The notes under the pieces: generated by a model
Told to the model about the DNA's origin: nothing
The model's database searches: none
The model's input: only the letters and a program-made list of their open reading frames with translations
Origin: a virus
IMG/VR virus record: IMGVR_UViG_3300008113_004294
Location: 1 to 57,024 of that record
Reading direction: 5' to 3' (one strand)
DNA: 57,024 nucleotides
Part shown: piece after piece, positions 18,201 to 24,777 of the stretch
How the letters are laid out: each line of letters starts with the position of its first letter
Numbering within the stretch: the first letter of the stretch is position 1
Program-made: the position numbers and the translations under genes

Positions 18201-19947
18201 ATCCACCACGAAGAGCAAGGAATAGTTTAATAATATTTGCTACACCGTTGGCAAGCAAACCAAATGTCATCAACAATGTTGGACCAATAATTCCAACAAG
18301 GGTAGAGGCAATTACAATAAACTTCTTTGTTCCATCTCCAAGGTTGTTAAACTTATCAAGAAGGTTTCCAATAGTTTTAACAATTGGTGTAACTGCTTCA
18401 AGGAATGTCTTTCCAATTGGAGCAATTGCTAATTTAAGTTCTTCTACTGCTGATTTAAACTGTGTACCAACAGCATCTTCTACTGTTTTTAATTCTCTTT
18501 CTGACAATATTGCAAGTTGTTCAACAGATGCTCCAGCAAGTTGTAGTACCTTGCTTGCTTGTGTACCGTCTTTAGTTACGTTCTGAAATAGTGTAGACAA
18601 ACGTGAAAATTGAAACTTACCAAATAACTGTTCAATTGCACGAGCACGATTAAGAGGATCAAGTGTATCAAGCGCTCTTGCAAAGTCAATAACTGTTTGT
18701 CTTACATTTCCTTGATTTCCTTCAACGATTGCCTTAATATTAATTCCATATCCCGCAAGCATTTCAGATGCTTTTTTAGTTGGATTAATTAATGATGCTA
18801 AACCAGACTTAAGTGCGTTAGCACCTTCTGATGCATTAATTCCACCTTCCTTCATTGCTGTTAGGAAGAATGCTAAATCTTCTACATCTCCGCCAAGTTG
18901 CTGTACAACTGGTCCAGCCTTTGGAATTGCAATTGTTAAATCTTCAATAGATACAACAGTTTGGTTTTCAACTGCGTTAAGGAAGTTAATCTTTTTTGCT
19001 AAATCTTCTGCTGCTATACCAAATGCATTTGTAATTGATATAGTTGTTTCTAGGGCTTGTGTTTGTTCTACCCCGCCAAGAACAGCAAGTCTATTTGCTT
19101 CTGCTACTTGTGCAGTAAGGTCCGCACCCTGTTTACCCATTGCTGCAGCCTGTGAAGCAAGTTCCATAGTCTTAACTGCAGAAACTCCATATTTTGTAAA
19201 CTCTTTAGCAAGAGCCTCAATATCTGCAAGAGCCTTAGTTGTTTGATCTGTTGTTGTAAACATGTCACCATAAACACGCTTAAACTTAATAGCCTGTGCT
19301 TCAAGATCCATAAATGTTTTTGCTGCTGCTGTACCAAAATATGCAAGTGGTACTGTAAATCCAACCATCAACTGGCGACCAGCCCACTGGGTATTCTTAC
19401 CAAAGTTTAGAAGATTGGTAGAACCCTGCTTAACTAACTGATTAAATAATGCTTGTTTCTGTGCTGCTAAGGCTGTTTTTGTGGCGTAATCATTCATATC
19501 CAATGTTCTTGGTGTGATTGCCATTGCCTTCATTGCACCAGATGCATCACGACCCATCTTAATATATTGAGTCTGCATCTTCTTGACACGCTCTTCGGCT
19601 ACCTTGCCAATTGTGTCAAACTCTTGTCTAAATAACTTTCCGAATGTCTTAGTAGATCCGCCTGCATAACGGAAATACTCACGCATAGAGAGTTTATTTT
19701 TCTCCAGTGCGTGAGTAAACGACTCCGTTGAAGTTCTTACCAACCCCATCTGGGCAGAGAATTTGCCAGTGGCATTAATAGCGTTTAAAAGATTAGTCTG
19801 TAGATTCTTTTGTGCTGCTGCTGAGGCTGCACTATTCTTTGCTACAGAAGAATGGAAGTTGGCTAATTGACGCTGTAAGTTTTTAAGTTCTGCCAGTGCC
19901 GCTGACGTATCAATATGTACGCCAATATTAGCATTTACATCAGCCAT
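12280..19947 (-). CDS. tape measure protein
   Basis: 2555 residues, the longest gene in the window, in the usual place between the tail-assembly chaperones and distal tail protein. The N-terminal 600 residues resemble the TP901-type tape-measure core (about 230-400, with TSITNAF-like helices). Hydrophobic segments lie near residues 540-580, 1215-1250 and 1440-1490. Long coiled coils fill about 2010-2400. Three internal copies of a turn-rich motif with a PGE or KGE core occur near 670-700, 1075-1110 and 2440-2480. It sets tail length and is thought to leave with the DNA. By the usual rule of about 0.15 nm per residue the tail would be near 380 nm. AGAGGTG precedes the ATG. Confidence 0.95.
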   Translation of the reverse strand: MADVNANIGVHIDTSAALAELKNLQRQLANFHSSVAKNSAASAAAQKNLQTNLLNAINATGKFSAQMGLVRTSTESFTHALEKNKLSMREYFRYAGGSTKTFGKLFRQEFDTIGKVAEERVKKMQTQYIKMGRDASGAMKAMAITPRTLDMNDYATKTALAAQKQALFNQLVKQGSTNLLNFGKNTQWAGRQLMVGFTVPLAYFGTAAAKTFMDLEAQAIKFKRVYGDMFTTTDQTTKALADIEALAKEFTKYGVSAVKTMELASQAAAMGKQGADLTAQVAEANRLAVLGGVEQTQALETTISITNAFGIAAEDLAKKINFLNAVENQTVVSIEDLTIAIPKAGPVVQQLGGDVEDLAFFLTAMKEGGINASEGANALKSGLASLINPTKKASEMLAGYGINIKAIVEGNQGNVRQTVIDFARALDTLDPLNRARAIEQLFGKFQFSRLSTLFQNVTKDGTQASKVLQLAGASVEQLAILSERELKTVEDAVGTQFKSAVEELKLAIAPIGKTFLEAVTPIVKTIGNLLDKFNNLGDGTKKFIVIASTLVGIIGPTLLMTFGLLANGVANIIKLFLALRGGFLKLGGNTKILAEQTGYMNAEQLEAATVAASLNQAHTRLTQSFTAETSAVRLLRQAYIDATVAAANFARANPGMMMPGKGGAPKKFARGTASVPGSGRKDNVPAVLMPGEAVIPTDIAQDPQFQPIIDAMLSGKLQAFGTGTGDAQPFANSPQFQPKMDLSGPSAQVLNTNPSQVNRLVLGLSGVTQESNEAFAARSAKLLARMQGNKATVTADGMLSFGGKTYPTTSQKTALALKKKIEQLLADGYQTEKIVNALDRNVERGRPMTASQLDRRLSIGRGSSTGTSAPSSIRNLAKQSQSGFMSETRAIKEVLRRQGIVLTPQQEKNLFNVQASHIQEVRSAGVKEWKANNLVADLGYVNNYLNTVKGKLGQNLLGMSDEQLKSMGIDRNELKKLQSGTHPTNARAAETLRAVARYDASINPNSYQAKAVLAGLEYRSKSNFYSQPMKTLADITPTKKSRTKTGVVDGQTGRAKPTSVGVVGGGIGDRRQVAIGKGETVLNKKTTNAIRSGKPAFIPGLGKIRIAGAEQGIPTGQKTGSTTVGAVSQSAQLSRAQLIAATEKISLKEAKRRIAAERKLTTSMEESTKAQMTTKEKLTQFSSKAGVGIGAMSGLTIAASFAGGQVGEMAQKIMPFVFGLQGITMLLPMLANPWVAAIAAIAVVGGVFIKMAKDVEKARKAGVDLAKSMNMTSDKLQSLAETTGTVSATEEANRKRQNVLTGEDAVQRKFGQNILGSEFGKNLLADIEKQAKSGQGIQQIGTNISNSLAYAIVQGVITTDQARSIASALGEELKSYEIPAIISGKLTTLLGPNGENLATDPLKITLAIQQESMNRQADFFKTALEQSVSTVTFTNVGQVIGGGITAAVGGLMAAAGVPALAAGGLPGAGLLAGGTALTAAGSASVAAGLSDQNKRREVNAELGAAALQLGLEQVTMNNGLVDSLNKQYDIKVKMAKTDAEIKTIEAERKAALDTLNAKNAEALNLLIAQKDAFGPEIFTKGINAAIDALYKEGPMKVFADEAKKAMDGIKDADFKAMLQVQFASGSLDPVTIMKLANNENLESQFTVLVETQGSENANLVMQLLMKAGVTDTNLPIFMDILNKDPKNFDKNMNAIATLANMQQKYGITIDVNDDGATQIKEVVAITEKLAGITGEELTKEAFLNLGITGDMTSAEFDKLWTTLVGTSKTINKSVIVDFVAAGDRNVLSAYLAAQGITQLRGRGAAAQKKKYMDAAKADLVGRQGKVDPNAIPGGTGGTGGDTGSRDTTLDDILNRLKMVRKASINATGGINELLKVTKGKGLTQFGGVMQNLMNQAPGAMNREFLDFINQMDDKTRKTYMTIKNGQPVLTAQGKALKEAFDEAVIGEYQLTQSQTVDSTKAQWNAFMKLKAAGIDAAQAIEMVADAELAVAINGKDISSEELKKMATDAKAAAQAVKDLQQDLNMQTREGQFQIFQDSFGAAMDYFDAQSALVEQERNAAPAYKELTKEIDAQTAAIDAAEKVISDYQDKIGNLQYDLEYNTVYGARIIDNLNAQIDTLNRTADINFDRPLANLSDESNILSNTLGLIDRAEESINKKYDAQEEALSKISQLNSEIAAQEKQRLTLADALSQGDIAAAAAAAQEMRATAAEAASRRSSGVLAAAREAEIGAVSVSGMTRVQIEERQFQIGQQTFALEQQRQVIEAQILAIQDQIYAKELLREPINKKIRDYQFDIDKKQRESLVPAQQALEKATLAKEQYEKQTDALIKSITYQGQTKDQWVIINTELTAVESKMKAVEAETSKSAKNTAAILASWQALKSKTITLTENVNRIITTTNIVNTVYTSSGGGGSSTQKKMYGGKIMPMNYGGMVPKYFAAGGRVGSDSVPAMLTPGEFVMNKAATKRFGPMLNQMNNSKFPSMIEDMTPAVYSSNNSSVVMPTITSVATTVSDSSTTMYNYNIGITVPQSNASSNDIARAVMGQIKYIDSQRIRGQR

Positions 19948-19969
19948 TCATTTACACCTCTTTTAAGTA

Positions 19970-20302
19970 TTAGTTGTTTGCAAGTACTGTATTTAAAAGA
20001 GTATTTGCGTCTGTTAGTTTAACTCCAGAAGCGGCTTCAATAACTTTGTAAACTGTTGGGAGATCTAGGATCTCTTCTAGTTTGTTGATATCTTTAGACA
20101 GGTCTGGACTGTACTGCTCCATTGCAATTTGTACACATTCAATAAGAAGAGTCATTGACTTCTCGTTATCTTCTGCCACCCCTGCTACTTGTTCGAACTT
20201 CTTCATAAATGGACGGAGCAAAGAGATCTTAAGTGGACGTACCTTAATCTTTGAGCCATCCATAAGGGTAAGTTCTGTGCCCTCATGTACGGTTGTTGCC
20301 AT
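19970..20302 (-). CDS. tail assembly chaperone (short paralogue)
   Basis: 110 residues. It is clearly paralogous to the first half of the gene at 20347-21042: both begin MATTV, share PLKI near residue 23, a central LIECVQIAMEQY / LVECVRVCMKQY block, and LDLPTVYKVIEAASGVKL / IDMPTIYKVLDVSAGIRI. It lies 22 nt before the tape measure, where siphophage G/GT-type chaperones are found. These hold the tape measure during tail-tube assembly. A strong AGGAGG precedes the ATG. No slippery site extending it into a T-like frame was seen; it ends at a normal stop. Confidence 0.8.
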   Translation of the reverse strand: MATTVHEGTELTLMDGSKIKVRPLKISLLRPFMKKFEQVAGVAEDNEKSMTLLIECVQIAMEQYSPDLSKDINKLEEILDLPTVYKVIEAASGVKLTDANTLLNTVLANN

Positions 20303-20329
20303 GTATTTCCTCCTATATAGGTTAACTCA

Positions 20330-20338
20330 ATTATAGCA
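20330..20338 (-). promoter_or_regulatory. extended -10 promoter for short chaperone and tape measure
   Basis: TGCTATAAT on the minus strand, 27 nt before the ATG at 20302, with AGGAGG between. No recognisable -35 box. A transcript starting here would have a leader of roughly 20 nt and carry the chaperone and tape measure separately from the longer chaperone upstream. Confidence 0.65.
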
Positions 20339-20346
20339 TAAACAGG

Positions 20347-21042
20347 CTATTTTGTTAAGTTTTCGTAATCTAATCCCATTCCAATACCAAACCCTAACTT
20401 CTGGGCTTTAGGTCCTTGTAAGGATAGAATATCATTTGAATCGTTGGTCTGACCTTTACTAAATACTCTTGCTTTCATGTCTTCCCATTCCTGCTGCCCC
20501 TTGCCTTTTCCAGACTCTGCATCTAGGTCAACTCCTTGAATAGCAGCCATAAATTTCTTTTCTGCATAATCTAATTCTCTACTTACCTCTAGTGTTGCCA
20601 TGAGTTCTGGCATAGATAGTGATAATTCTAATTCATGATAGTCTTTCCAAATACCCAACAAAAATACCTCTGACTCTAATTTAGCAAGGTCTAGGTCATC
20701 CCAACTAGAACCGCTTTCTACAGCCTGATCTTTTACTGGCTCTTCAGATTTTTTGTTAATTCTAATTCCAGCAGATACATCTAAAACCTTATAAATTGTT
20801 GGCATGTCTATGCTATCTTCAACATCTTCTACGCTTCCAGATATTGGTGGATAGTATTGCTTCATACATACACGAACACACTCTACTAGGGCTGCTATGG
20901 CTTCATCATCATTTTTAGTTACCTTGACATTTTCAAATGCCTGCATAAATTCACGTAAATACTTAATCTTTAATGGCATTATTTCTAATTCTGTACCATC
21001 AAATAAATGTATTATTTCACTTTTATATACTGTAGTTGCCAT
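20347..21042 (-). CDS. tail assembly chaperone, long paralogue with fused C-terminal domain
   Basis: 231 residues. The first 100 match the 110-residue neighbour. The remainder (about 105-231) is an extra, mostly helical, acidic region (WDDLDLAKLESEVFLLGIWKDYHELELS and onward) that may correspond to the T part of a GT chaperone. In many siphophages G and GT are made by a -1 frameshift; here the long form is encoded without one. A run of six A lies at the junction (codons AAC AAA AAA), where a -1 slip would meet a stop almost at once. The gene has no Shine-Dalgarno sequence, but TGGTAGAAT lies 9 nt before the ATG. Confidence 0.75.
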   Translation of the reverse strand: MATTVYKSEIIHLFDGTELEIMPLKIKYLREFMQAFENVKVTKNDDEAIAALVECVRVCMKQYYPPISGSVEDVEDSIDMPTIYKVLDVSAGIRINKKSEEPVKDQAVESGSSWDDLDLAKLESEVFLLGIWKDYHELELSLSMPELMATLEVSRELDYAEKKFMAAIQGVDLDAESGKGKGQQEWEDMKARVFSKGQTNDSNDILSLQGPKAQKLGFGIGMGLDYENLTK

Positions 21043-21051
21043 AGAAATTCT

Positions 21052-21060
21052 ATTCTACCA
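21052..21060 (-). promoter_or_regulatory. extended -10-like promoter at the long chaperone gene
   Basis: TGGTAGAAT on the minus strand, ending 9 nt before the ATG at 21042 and overlapping the T-rich tail of the terminator after the major tail gene. Start would be within a few bases of the ATG, so the message would be nearly leaderless. Confidence 0.5.
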
Positions 21061-21095
21061 TAAAACAACAAAGCCCACATCCGAAGACATGGGCT
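21059..21095 (-). terminator. rho-independent terminator after the major tail gene
   Basis: Minus strand: stem AGCCCATGTC / GATGTGGGCT (21095-21086 and 21081-21072, two G-T pairs) closed by a TTCG tetraloop, followed by TTGTTGTTTT. It lies 20 nt beyond the stop of the major tail gene. This would give abundant tail-tube mRNA and reduce read-through to the chaperone genes. Confidence 0.88.
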
Positions 21096-21114
21096 CTGAT
21101 GTATAGTTAAACTA

Positions 21115-21582
21115 TTAAGACAATAGGTCTCCGAAGGTACGATCAACGATCTTACCATATGAGCCTGAAGTATCTTCTGGTAGCAAACGGAATGATACTT
21201 CAAACATTGAAGCCTCATCACGCTTTGCTGAAACTGTTACGTTTTCGATTGACAAAGCACGGTATGCTGTGTAGACACGCTCCACGAATGGAGAATCTAC
21301 GCAATCACCTGTACCAGGACCGACTGCAACAATTCCACGCTCTACTGGACATTCGCCAATATCACCTGCAGATAGGTTCAAGACCTGACCTGAGTGAGTT
21401 GACTTTGAACCAGTTAGTTCGTCTGAACTGAATGCCAACGCCAAGAGAAGATTCTCTAGTGTTGCCTCAGCAAAAGCAGTTGCAAGATTAACCTGCATGC
21501 CTTGCTTATAAAGTTTTGCAACGTCAAGAATTTGGTCTACCTGAACAATAATGTTGGACGACGTTCCACGACTGTATGCCAT
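21115..21582 (-). CDS. major tail (tube) protein
   Basis: 155 residues. It begins MAYSRGTSSNIIVQVDQILD and contains an Ala-rich helix (LATAFAEATLENLLLALAF) and a C-terminal beta region (ALSIENVTVSAKRDEASMFEVSFRLLPE), the layout of a siphophage tail-tube monomer. Position (after connector genes, before chaperones), a strong Shine-Dalgarno (AGAGGTGA), its own promoter and a strong terminator all suit a highly expressed structural protein. Confidence 0.8.
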   Translation of the reverse strand: MAYSRGTSSNIIVQVDQILDVAKLYKQGMQVNLATAFAEATLENLLLALAFSSDELTGSKSTHSGQVLNLSAGDIGECPVERGIVAVGPGTGDCVDSPFVERVYTAYRALSIENVTVSAKRDEASMFEVSFRLLPEDTSGSYGKIVDRTFGDLLS

Positions 21583-21644
21583 ATATTCACCTCTTCCTTA
21601 AGAATAGATATTAAGTTGTACGGCGTTTGTGTTTCCTCACCATA

Positions 21645-21653
21645 ATTATAACA
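21645..21653 (-). promoter_or_regulatory. extended -10 promoter for the major tail gene
   Basis: TGTTATAAT on the minus strand, 62 nt before the ATG, immediately after the preceding gene's stop. It is the longest leader among the promoters of this family here, with AGAGGTG close to the start codon. Confidence 0.65.
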
Positions 21654-21659
21654 GCATTT

Positions 21660-22238
21660 TTATGTGTATCTTTGGGACGTTCCAAGGGTATCTGTAGTAT
21701 GGTAGTCATACTCTATGACCAATTTATTCAAAAATAGTGTTCGTGCTGAGGCTAACTCGGCTATATCTCTTGCCTCATCTGCCTGATAAACCTTAATATT
21801 ATGAAACATTACATTTTTAGTAATAGCATTGCCATTTTCATCTTCTATGTCATTAACGGATAGCCAGGCGTTTAGATCTTGGGCTGCTGAATCTTCTCTA
21901 TCTAGACACTCAATAATTACCCTGGTCGCATCAAAAAGTTTGGTCAAGTCTGGGGCATAAATAAAGTATACAAGTTGCTCTCTTTTATTTCTATAAAATG
22001 CATTTGGTCTAAATCTAATAAGCCTATCAAACATAACTACTATAGCATTTGGGTTATTTTTAATATAAACGCTATCATTATAAATGTCTTCTATATTAAT
22101 TGGGCTTTGTGCTGGGAAAAATGGTTGAAATGGGTTAGGTCCATCTGGAATCAAACCAAACTCTTTTAACTCGCTGTTTATATAAGCATTAAGAAATGTT
22201 GGGGGGAAGCCAGTCTGAGCATAAGTATTTAAAGTCAT
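21660..22238 (-). CDS. tail terminator-like or neck protein
   Basis: 192 residues with mixed alpha/beta pattern and no metal or catalytic motif. It contains YFIYAPDLTKLFDATRVIIECLDRED near the centre and ends LVIEYDYHTTDTLGTSQRY. It sits between the HK97 gp10-like gene and the major tail gene, the position of the tail terminator that caps the tube and joins it to the head. Function is from position. Confidence 0.6.
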   Translation of the reverse strand: MTLNTYAQTGFPPTFLNAYINSELKEFGLIPDGPNPFQPFFPAQSPINIEDIYNDSVYIKNNPNAIVVMFDRLIRFRPNAFYRNKREQLVYFIYAPDLTKLFDATRVIIECLDREDSAAQDLNAWLSVNDIEDENGNAITKNVMFHNIKVYQADEARDIAELASARTLFLNKLVIEYDYHTTDTLGTSQRYT

Positions 22239-22242
22239 AGGT

Positions 22243-22920
22243 CTATTCTACACCAATCTTTGCATTTGCTATCCACCTAAATCCAGTATCGACTCCTTTA
22301 GATTTACCCAGTTTTGATCCAGCCTTAAAGTTCTTCTTATATAGAACTGGCTTCTTTATATAATCGTAAATTCCACTAGCACGTAAAAATGATTGCTTAA
22401 AATATTTAAGAATAAACTCATCTATTGTTCTTTCAAATGATCCAGCAACATACTCTCCGCCTGGGTTTCTCACTGTTACTGGATTCTTGGTAAAGATAGT
22501 CTCTCCGCCTTGTTCAAAAACCAATACTGAAGATTTCTTGGGTGTTATAGTTACTGGTATGCCGTTTTCCATAATGCTTGCTTTATTATAAAATGGAACA
22601 TTTGAATCTTCTTTTAATGTTCTAGATTGTCTAAACTTTGAGTTAAATGTTAAACCAAGATTACTAACTGTATAGTCTATGTCAAATAGTCTTGCGCTAG
22701 GGCTTCCTGTTTGGTACCACTCGTACACATGGTGTAGGGCATTAGGATTACCTTTAGCAGAAACATCTACATATGCAGCCATTGCTTGTATTGTTCCTGC
22801 ACCAAGATTTTTTAAAAATACTGACTTACCTTTTTGCACACCATCTAAAAATCCCATAGAGTATTTAATAATATTACCAACCTGAGATTCAAATTGTTTT
22901 GAGTTTGTTGTTATTCTCAT
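22243..22920 (-). CDS. head-tail connector, HK97 gp10-like
   Basis: 225 residues. The N-terminal region (FESQVGNIIKYSMGFLDGVQ, then AAYVDVSAKGNPNALHHVYEW) resembles HK97 gp10-type neck proteins, which often have a long helix followed by a conserved His/Tyr loop. The C-terminus is Lys-rich. It overlaps the upstream gene by 1 nt (TAATG) and is followed after 4 nt by the tail-terminator-like gene. Confidence 0.6.
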   Translation of the reverse strand: MRITTNSKQFESQVGNIIKYSMGFLDGVQKGKSVFLKNLGAGTIQAMAAYVDVSAKGNPNALHHVYEWYQTGSPSARLFDIDYTVSNLGLTFNSKFRQSRTLKEDSNVPFYNKASIMENGIPVTITPKKSSVLVFEQGGETIFTKNPVTVRNPGGEYVAGSFERTIDEFILKYFKQSFLRASGIYDYIKKPVLYKKNFKAGSKLGKSKGVDTGFRWIANAKIGVE

Positions 22921-23369
22921 TAGTCACTCACTGTTTGATTCTCTGTCCTACGCCAGAGCATCTTAAAATATTCGACACTTCCAAAAGGTCCTAGGAAAGG
23001 CTCTACTGTAGCCATTTCGTAAATGGTTCCTCTTCCTGCTCTAGCCCCTGCAGTCTCTTTATAAATAATATCATCATTAGCACTTCTTATGTTTGTAACT
23101 AGAATATTTGTAATAGCGTTTTCAGAATTTGTAGATGATATTCTTGGATCATTTTTTGTTCTGGCAATTAGTTTATTTTCATACTGTAAAAATGTTTCAG
23201 GCTTAATATCTTCTGTTCCTGCACCACCAACATTTGTTGCGTTGCATATAATTGTTCTGTCAAATACCCAATCTTTTGTAGCCTGACCATATTGGGTTTG
23301 TTTAATTATTGGGTAGTAGATATCAGCCTTCATCGGGTACATGAAATCTGTTTCTGGACAGCATTCCAT
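22920..23369 (-). CDS. head-closure-type connector protein
   Basis: 149 residues, beta-rich with an N-terminal MECCPETDFMYPMKADIYYP. The pattern of short strands with a central INILVTNIR and C-terminal EYFKMLWRRTE suits SPP1 gp16/HK97 head-closure proteins. One-nucleotide overlaps with both neighbours place it in a tightly coupled connector block. Confidence 0.5.
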   Translation of the reverse strand: MECCPETDFMYPMKADIYYPIIKQTQYGQATKDWVFDRTIICNATNVGGAGTEDIKPETFLQYENKLIARTKNDPRISSTNSENAITNILVTNIRSANDDIIYKETAGARAGRGTIYEMATVEPFLGPFGSVEYFKMLWRRTENQTVSD

Positions 23370-24343
23370 TATAAGACTCCTGGACGGATAATCGTTTCTA
23401 CGTATTTATCTAATATCTTGTCAACCAGAATATTGCCAGTGCCGTCTATCATTCTCTTATCGTATTCAATCTTAAACTGGTCTGTGCTATAGTTTTTAAT
23501 ATATCTCTTATAGTAGTCAAGTTTTCCACATTTGATATCTTCAATTAACATTTTTACTGCATCTGTAATATCTGATGGGACTACCTTATATCCAGTTTCT
23601 AACAAAAAGATATAGTCAGTTCCTTCTGGAAACGCTACGGCTGGGACTATAGTCTGAACATTGCCACTATCCTCTGTATCAAAAAGACTAATTGAGTCTG
23701 AAGGCGCTACAGGAATACTTGGGTATTTTCTTTCTGCACGGTTCATAGCATCTGTTGTTTCAATTGGGTCTTTTGTAATAGCAGACTTATCTTTAGTAAT
23801 TATATAGTTATAAGATTTTAAGGCTGGACCATTAACTGTATCGCTAAGGTCATAAACTAACTCTGCATTTTCGTATGCCTTTAAAATCTTATGTGTTCTT
23901 TTCCAAAGTGGTACATAGTCTGTACCTTGACCGACAACCTCTAGATATGTTCTATCATAATAGAAACCACCAGTTATTGCGTCAATGATTGCTCTTGCAA
24001 GGCTTTCATATTCTGTGTATGCAGCAATATCTGTTGCTGTTCCAGAAGTGGCTAATGTAGTTGGGTTTACATATGGTCTAGCAACATCTAAGTTATCTTC
24101 AACTACAATATCTCCACGCTCTCCATCAACATCCTCATAGATGCTAAGGGCATAGGATTTATCATACTTCACAAAGTCTCCAGTTAAAGAATATGTAAGT
24201 TGAGAATTTGCATTAGAGGTTATGAACTCCTCTACTTCTGTTTGTTCTGCAACATCCTCAATAACCAAAATATAGTCAGCGTTATTATCTGGAACTGTAT
24301 AAGTAACTGAAAGTGGGTATGGTGGAATTCTTAAAATATTCAT
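23369..24343 (-). CDS. head-tail adaptor-region structural protein
   Basis: 324 residues. An N-terminal beta domain (PLSVTYTVPDNNADYILVIEDV) is followed by a helical part resembling head-completion adaptors (YTEYESLARAIIDAITGGFYYDRTYLEVVGQGTDYVPLW) and a C-terminal helical segment. Longer than usual adaptors, so it may be a fusion of a decoration-like domain with the adaptor. It overlaps the upstream 115-residue gene by 4 nt (ATGA). Confidence 0.6.
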   Translation of the reverse strand: MNILRIPPYPLSVTYTVPDNNADYILVIEDVAEQTEVEEFITSNANSQLTYSLTGDFVKYDKSYALSIYEDVDGERGDIVVEDNLDVARPYVNPTTLATSGTATDIAAYTEYESLARAIIDAITGGFYYDRTYLEVVGQGTDYVPLWKRTHKILKAYENAELVYDLSDTVNGPALKSYNYIITKDKSAITKDPIETTDAMNRAERKYPSIPVAPSDSISLFDTEDSGNVQTIVPAVAFPEGTDYIFLLETGYKVVPSDITDAVKMLIEDIKCGKLDYYKRYIKNYSTDQFKIEYDKRMIDGTGNILVDKILDKYVETIIRPGVL

Positions 24344-24687
24344 GCTTGTTTACCGTAGTATGAGGCTACTTCTTCAGGAGATGCTATTCGCACTAACCTG
24401 TGAGTGAGCCACTTTTCCGATGCCTCCTTTGAGACGATGTTATAGCCTACAGTTATAGGCTTAAGGTTATCCATATGTAGGTTTTTATCTGAGTAAATTG
24501 CAACCTTCTCTTTTGGATCTTCTGGCTTAACTTCAACGCCATCTATTGTTGGTGGGAAGAATGATGCAATAACTTCTAGAATTTCTAATTTAGTATTTGA
24601 CCCATATAGATCAATGCCGTTCTTTTTGGCATAGGACTTTAGTTCCATAACGGTTTGCTTTGATAATTGTTCCATTGTTGGTTTCAT
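24340..24687 (-). CDS. capsid-adjacent protein with SAP/Rho-N-like N-terminus
   Basis: 115 residues. Residues 7-43 (SKQTVMELKSYAKKNGIDLY, then KLEILEVIASFF) match the helix-extended-helix pattern of SAP or Rho N-terminal domains, often seen in phage head-tail proteins beside the capsid gene. The second half is beta-rich. It may bind nucleic acid or act as a connector accessory. AGGAG precedes the ATG; separate promoter upstream. Confidence 0.65.
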   Translation of the reverse strand: MKPTMEQLSKQTVMELKSYAKKNGIDLYGSNTKLEILEVIASFFPPTIDGVEVKPEDPKEKVAIYSDKNLHMDNLKPITVGYNIVSKEASEKWLTHRLVRIASPEEVASYYGKQA

Positions 24688-24710
24688 AAAATCTCCTATG
24701 CTTATTTGTA

Positions 24711-24719
24711 ATTATACCA
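24711..24719 (-). promoter_or_regulatory. extended -10 promoter for the connector block
   Basis: TGGTATAAT on the minus strand, 23 nt before the ATG at 24687, starting inside the T-rich tail of the capsid terminator. It restarts transcription for the connector genes. Confidence 0.65.
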
Positions 24720-24756
24720 GAAAAGAATAAGGAGGGTAGTTTTTACGCTACCCTCC
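24719..24756 (-). terminator. rho-independent terminator after the capsid gene
   Basis: Minus strand: a 9-bp perfect stem GGAGGGTAG / CTACCCTCC (24756-24748 and 24739-24731), 8-nt loop, followed by TTATTCTTTT. It lies 22 nt past the capsid stop, typical of very highly expressed capsid genes. Confidence 0.9.
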
Positions 24757-24777
24757 CTATAAGTGATTGGTTAAATC

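Noticed and set aside
18092-18586. Plus-strand 164-residue frame inside the tape measure
   Set aside because: Opposite strand of a clearly coding gene, no start signal, composition unlike any neighbour.
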